Below, piece after piece: positions 61,909 to 64,000 of a stretch of 64,000 nt of DNA (positions within the stretch are counted from its first letter, which is position 1; each line of letters opens with the position of its first letter). The translations under genes and the position numbers were made by a program. The notes beneath the pieces are model-generated. The model saw nothing but the letters and a program-made list of their open reading frames with translations. It searched no databases and was not told where the DNA came from. Origin of the DNA: Shewanella sp. GD04112 (GTDB lineage: Bacteria > Pseudomonadota > Gammaproteobacteria > Enterobacterales > Shewanellaceae); NCBI RefSeq assembly GCF_029835735.1, contig NZ_JAOEAL010000001.1:1612001-1676000 (forward strand), in the 5' to 3' direction.

Positions 61909-61973
61909 GCGCCCCGTAGTTGAGACACACGAGCGAATGCTTGTAGTGCACTTAAATACAGCTTGATAAGTTT

Positions 61974-62049
<76 letters not shown>

Positions 62050-62116
62050 AACTTACCGCCGATATTAAGCGAGATGAGCGTTAGTAATAATGCGAGTCAA
62101 ATTAATATGTCCTTGT

Positions 62117-62192
62117 GTCCCCTTCGTCTAGAGGCCTAGGACACCGCCCTTTCACGGCGGTAACAGGGGTTCGAATCCCCTAGGGGATACCA
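62117..62192 (+). tRNA. tRNA-Glu(TTC)
   Basis: 76 nt with encoded CCA; anticodon loop CTTTCAC (TTC). First of seven copies with identical sequence. Confidence 0.97.
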
Positions 62193-62298
62193 CTATGTTT
62201 ATCACATAGGGTTCCTAGCAAATGACTAACGAGTCGTTTGGTAAGAACAAATCCAGTTTCTGCGATATATACTGAATATCAGTATGTCGAAAGAATTT

Positions 62299-62374
<76 letters not shown>

Positions 62375-62438
62375 AATTCGCCGTATTAAGCGAGAGCACT
62401 GTTAGTCATTAATAGTTTTCAAATTAATATGTCCTTGT

Positions 62439-62514
62439 GTCCCCTTCGTCTAGAGGCCTAGGACACCGCCCTTTCACGGCGGTAACAGGGGTTCGAATCC
62501 CCTAGGGGATACCA
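62439..62514 (+). tRNA. tRNA-Glu(TTC)
   Basis: Second copy, first of six that follow at a 175-176 bp period. Confidence 0.97.
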
Positions 62515-62614
62515 CTCTATCCCTTAAAGATAGGGTGCTATCACAAATGACTAACGAGTGATTTGTGAGATAACTAGCAAGACCTCAGTGATGAGGCTAA
62601 ACATCAGTCCTTGT

Positions 62615-62690
62615 GTCCCCTTCGTCTAGAGGCCTAGGACACCGCCCTTTCACGGCGGTAACAGGGGTTCGAATCCCCTAGGGGATACCA
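62615..62690 (+). tRNA. tRNA-Glu(TTC)
   Basis: Third copy, 176 bp after the previous start. Confidence 0.97.
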
Positions 62691-62790
62691 CTCTATCCCT
62701 TAAAGATAGGGTGCTATCACAAATGACTAACGAGTGATTTGTGAGATAACTAGCAAGACCTCAGTGATGAGGCTAAACATCAGTCCTTGT

Positions 62791-62866
62791 GTCCCCTTCG
62801 TCTAGAGGCCTAGGACACCGCCCTTTCACGGCGGTAACAGGGGTTCGAATCCCCTAGGGGATACCA
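62791..62866 (+). tRNA. tRNA-Glu(TTC)
   Basis: Fourth copy, 176 bp after the previous start. Confidence 0.97.
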
Positions 62867-62966
62867 CTCTATCCCTTAAAGATAGGGTGCTCTCACAAAT
62901 GACTAGCGAGTGATTTGTGAGATAACTAGCAAGACCTCAGTTATGAGGAAAAACATAAGTCCTTGT

Positions 62967-63042
62967 GTCCCCTTCGTCTAGAGGCCTAGGACACCGCCCT
63001 TTCACGGCGGTAACAGGGGTTCGAATCCCCTAGGGGATACCA
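62967..63042 (+). tRNA. tRNA-Glu(TTC)
   Basis: Fifth copy, 176 bp after the previous start. Confidence 0.97.
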
Positions 63043-63142
63043 TCCTATCCATTAAAGATAGGGTGCTATCACAAATGACTAGCGAGTGATTTGTGAGATA
63101 ACTAACAAGACCTCAGTTATGAGGAAAAACATAAGTCCTTGT

Positions 63143-63218
63143 GTCCCCTTCGTCTAGAGGCCTAGGACACCGCCCTTTCACGGCGGTAACAGGGGTTCGA
63201 ATCCCCTAGGGGATACCA
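63143..63218 (+). tRNA. tRNA-Glu(TTC)
   Basis: Sixth copy, 176 bp after the previous start. Confidence 0.97.
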
Positions 63219-63317
63219 CTCTATCCCTTAAAGATAGGGTGCCATCACAAATGACTAGCGAGTGATTTGTGAGATAACAGCAAGACCTCAGTGATGAGAC
63301 TAAAAATCAGTCCTTGT

Positions 63318-63393
63318 GTCCCCTTCGTCTAGAGGCCTAGGACACCGCCCTTTCACGGCGGTAACAGGGGTTCGAATCCCCTAGGGGATACCA
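63318..63393 (+). tRNA. tRNA-Glu(TTC), last copy
   Basis: Seventh copy, 175 bp after the previous start, followed by the array terminator. Confidence 0.97.
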
Positions 63394-63434
63394 CCTCAAC
63401 TAAGATTAATCGCTAATGTTAGTTGAGAACAATA

Positions 63435-63457
63435 AGCCACCTTTAGGTGGTTTTTTT
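63435..63457 (+). terminator. terminator of the tRNA-Ala/Glu array
   Basis: CCACC-TTTA-GGTGG followed by seven T. Confidence 0.85.
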
Positions 63458-63479
63458 GTATCTAAAATTCGTTATCCTG

Positions 63480-63542
63480 CCATAAGCCATAAGCCATAAG
63501 CCATAAGCCATAAGCCATAAGCCATGAGCCATAAGCCATAAG
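63480..63542. repeat. nine-unit heptamer repeat (CCATAAG)n
   Basis: Nine consecutive 7-bp units; eight are CCATAAG and the seventh is CCATGAG. It lies just after the tRNA array terminator, in a gap of about 235 bp without a gene, and is likely variable in copy number. Confidence 0.95.
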
Positions 63543-63628
63543 CCAATTCTATTGAGCCCGTATCAGTTTATTTGTCTTGGGGGTAGTAGGGGTGTTGGTA
63601 CTGTACTTTTTGCTGTATTTACCTCTTA

Positions 63629-63859
63629 TCAAATCGCAGTAGCGACATGAGAGTAAACCACGTGCGCTCTAAGCTGAGCACCATACTTAAAGCCCAATTT
63701 GTGGATATTTTGAGGATGCGGATATTGTTGAGGATAAGTGCTGGCAACAAACTCTGTGTGCCTGTACCAGCCAGCCAATAAAGCAAGCGCAAACAATAAG
63801 ACTAATAATAAAGCCAAATAAAAAGGCGACTCTAGATCGCCTTTTACATCTAAACTCAA
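63629..63859 (-). CDS. small hypothetical membrane protein
   Basis: This 76-residue protein has one strong membrane helix (FYLALLLVLLFALALLAGWY, about residues 13-32) after a short acidic N-terminus, then a Tyr/His/Gln-rich tail (YPQQYPHPQNIHKLGF). It begins 48 bp after the end of an ABC transporter gene on the same strand and may be co-transcribed. No family is recognised. Confidence 0.45.
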   Translation of the reverse strand: MSLDVKGDLESPFYLALLLVLLFALALLAGWYRHTEFVASTYPQQYPHPQNIHKLGFKYGAQLRAHVVYSHVATAI

Positions 63860-63907
63860 TGATTTTTCAAATCAAAGTGAAAGGTGGTGCGCTTAAGAAA
63901 CGCAAAG

Positions 63908-64000
63908 CTACTCAATCCCGAGGAAGCCACCAGTTTGATGCGCCCAAAGCTGGGCATAGATACCGCCAGCAGCAATCAACTCTTGATGGGTGCCTTGCTC
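63908..64000 (-). CDS. ABC transporter ATP-binding/permease, C-terminal end (partial)
   Basis: The last 30 residues, ending at a TAG at 63908-63910, read [20 protein letters not shown] then [10 protein letters not shown]. This is the typical end of a fused permease-ATPase exporter of the MsbA/MDR type, just after the H-loop region. The rest of the gene lies beyond the window. Confidence 0.8.
   Translation of the reverse strand, partial: EQGTHQELIAAGGIYAQLWAHQTGGFLGIE

Larger units (their letters stand above)
62439..63393 (+). repeat. tandem array of 176-bp tRNA-Glu units
   Basis: Six units with starts 175-176 bp apart. Each spacer carries a CTATCCCTTAAAGATAGGG hairpin and a TCACAAATGACT / AGTGATTTGTGA hairpin, then ACCTCAGT...AGTCCTTGT before the next tRNA. 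The spacers differ by only a few bases, so the array grew by recent unequal crossing-over. Confidence 0.9.

Noticed and set aside
62439..63393. Regular 176-bp repeats suggesting a CRISPR-like array
   Set aside because: The conserved part is a complete tRNA-Glu gene and the spacers are near-identical rather than unique.

Overview
The window looks like a chromosomal segment of a Shewanella-type marine/aquatic gammaproteobacterium. The evidence is the combination of a secreted multiheme OmcA/MtrC-like cytochrome, NrfA, a HepT-MntA pair of the kind described in S. oneidensis, the rcsF-trmO-proS order, a lysine-riboswitch-controlled NhaC-type carrier, DctPQM with DctBD, and tandem tRNA-Val and tRNA-Ala/Glu arrays around gltX. 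The species is an inference from gene content; no database search was possible.

Layout. (1) 1-10250 is an accessory, IS-rich stretch: two copper-type small secreted proteins, a frameshifted IS30 element, an IS5-family element lacking a visible right end, a small membrane ORF, nnrS and a divergent nrfA, an IS256 remnant, and two nested IS3-family elements (an intact copy inside an older broken copy). (2) 10250-16440 is an A+T-rich island with defence-like content: a PD-(D/E)XK-like protein, a protein resembling the uracil-DNA-glycosylase fold, a WYL regulator divergent from a small unknown gene across a long inverted repeat, and a compact operon of cREC receiver-like protein, unknown protein, calcineurin-like phosphoesterase and SIR2-type NAD-dependent enzyme. 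This operon is the best candidate in the window for an undescribed system, probably NAD+/ADP-ribose or RNA-end processing. (3) 16440-27650 holds surface-polysaccharide genes: rfbB and rfbAC, separated by the HepT-MntA toxin-antitoxin pair, hutD-like, nlpE-like and a histidine kinase gene, followed by the exopolysaccharide operon yjbEFGH. Related short repeats lie in the gaps of the interrupting block.

(4) 27900-45300 is core genome: patatin phospholipase, proS, an acyltransferase, trmO, rcsF, two amidohydrolase genes, an H-NS protein, etfBA behind a LiuR-like palindrome, and the lysine-riboswitch NhaC carrier, with an IS982 element and its exact target duplication behind that gene's terminator, then dcp. 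(5) 45400-58800 carries a nine-CXXCH lipoprotein cytochrome, tdk, a very large class A PBP-like protein, and dctBD-dctPQM with a sigma-54 promoter upstream of dctP. (6) 59000-63460 holds five tRNA-Val genes, gltX, two tRNA-Ala and seven tRNA-Glu genes in a 176-bp tandem array. A nine-unit heptamer repeat and the end of an ABC transporter gene close the window.

Functional links: DctB/DctD sense C4-dicarboxylates and, with sigma-54, drive the TRAP carrier DctPQM. RfbA, RfbB and RfbC supply three of the four steps to dTDP-rhamnose (rfbD is absent here). NrfA reduces nitrite to ammonium and NnrS relates to NO stress. RcsF and NlpE are envelope-stress lipoproteins.
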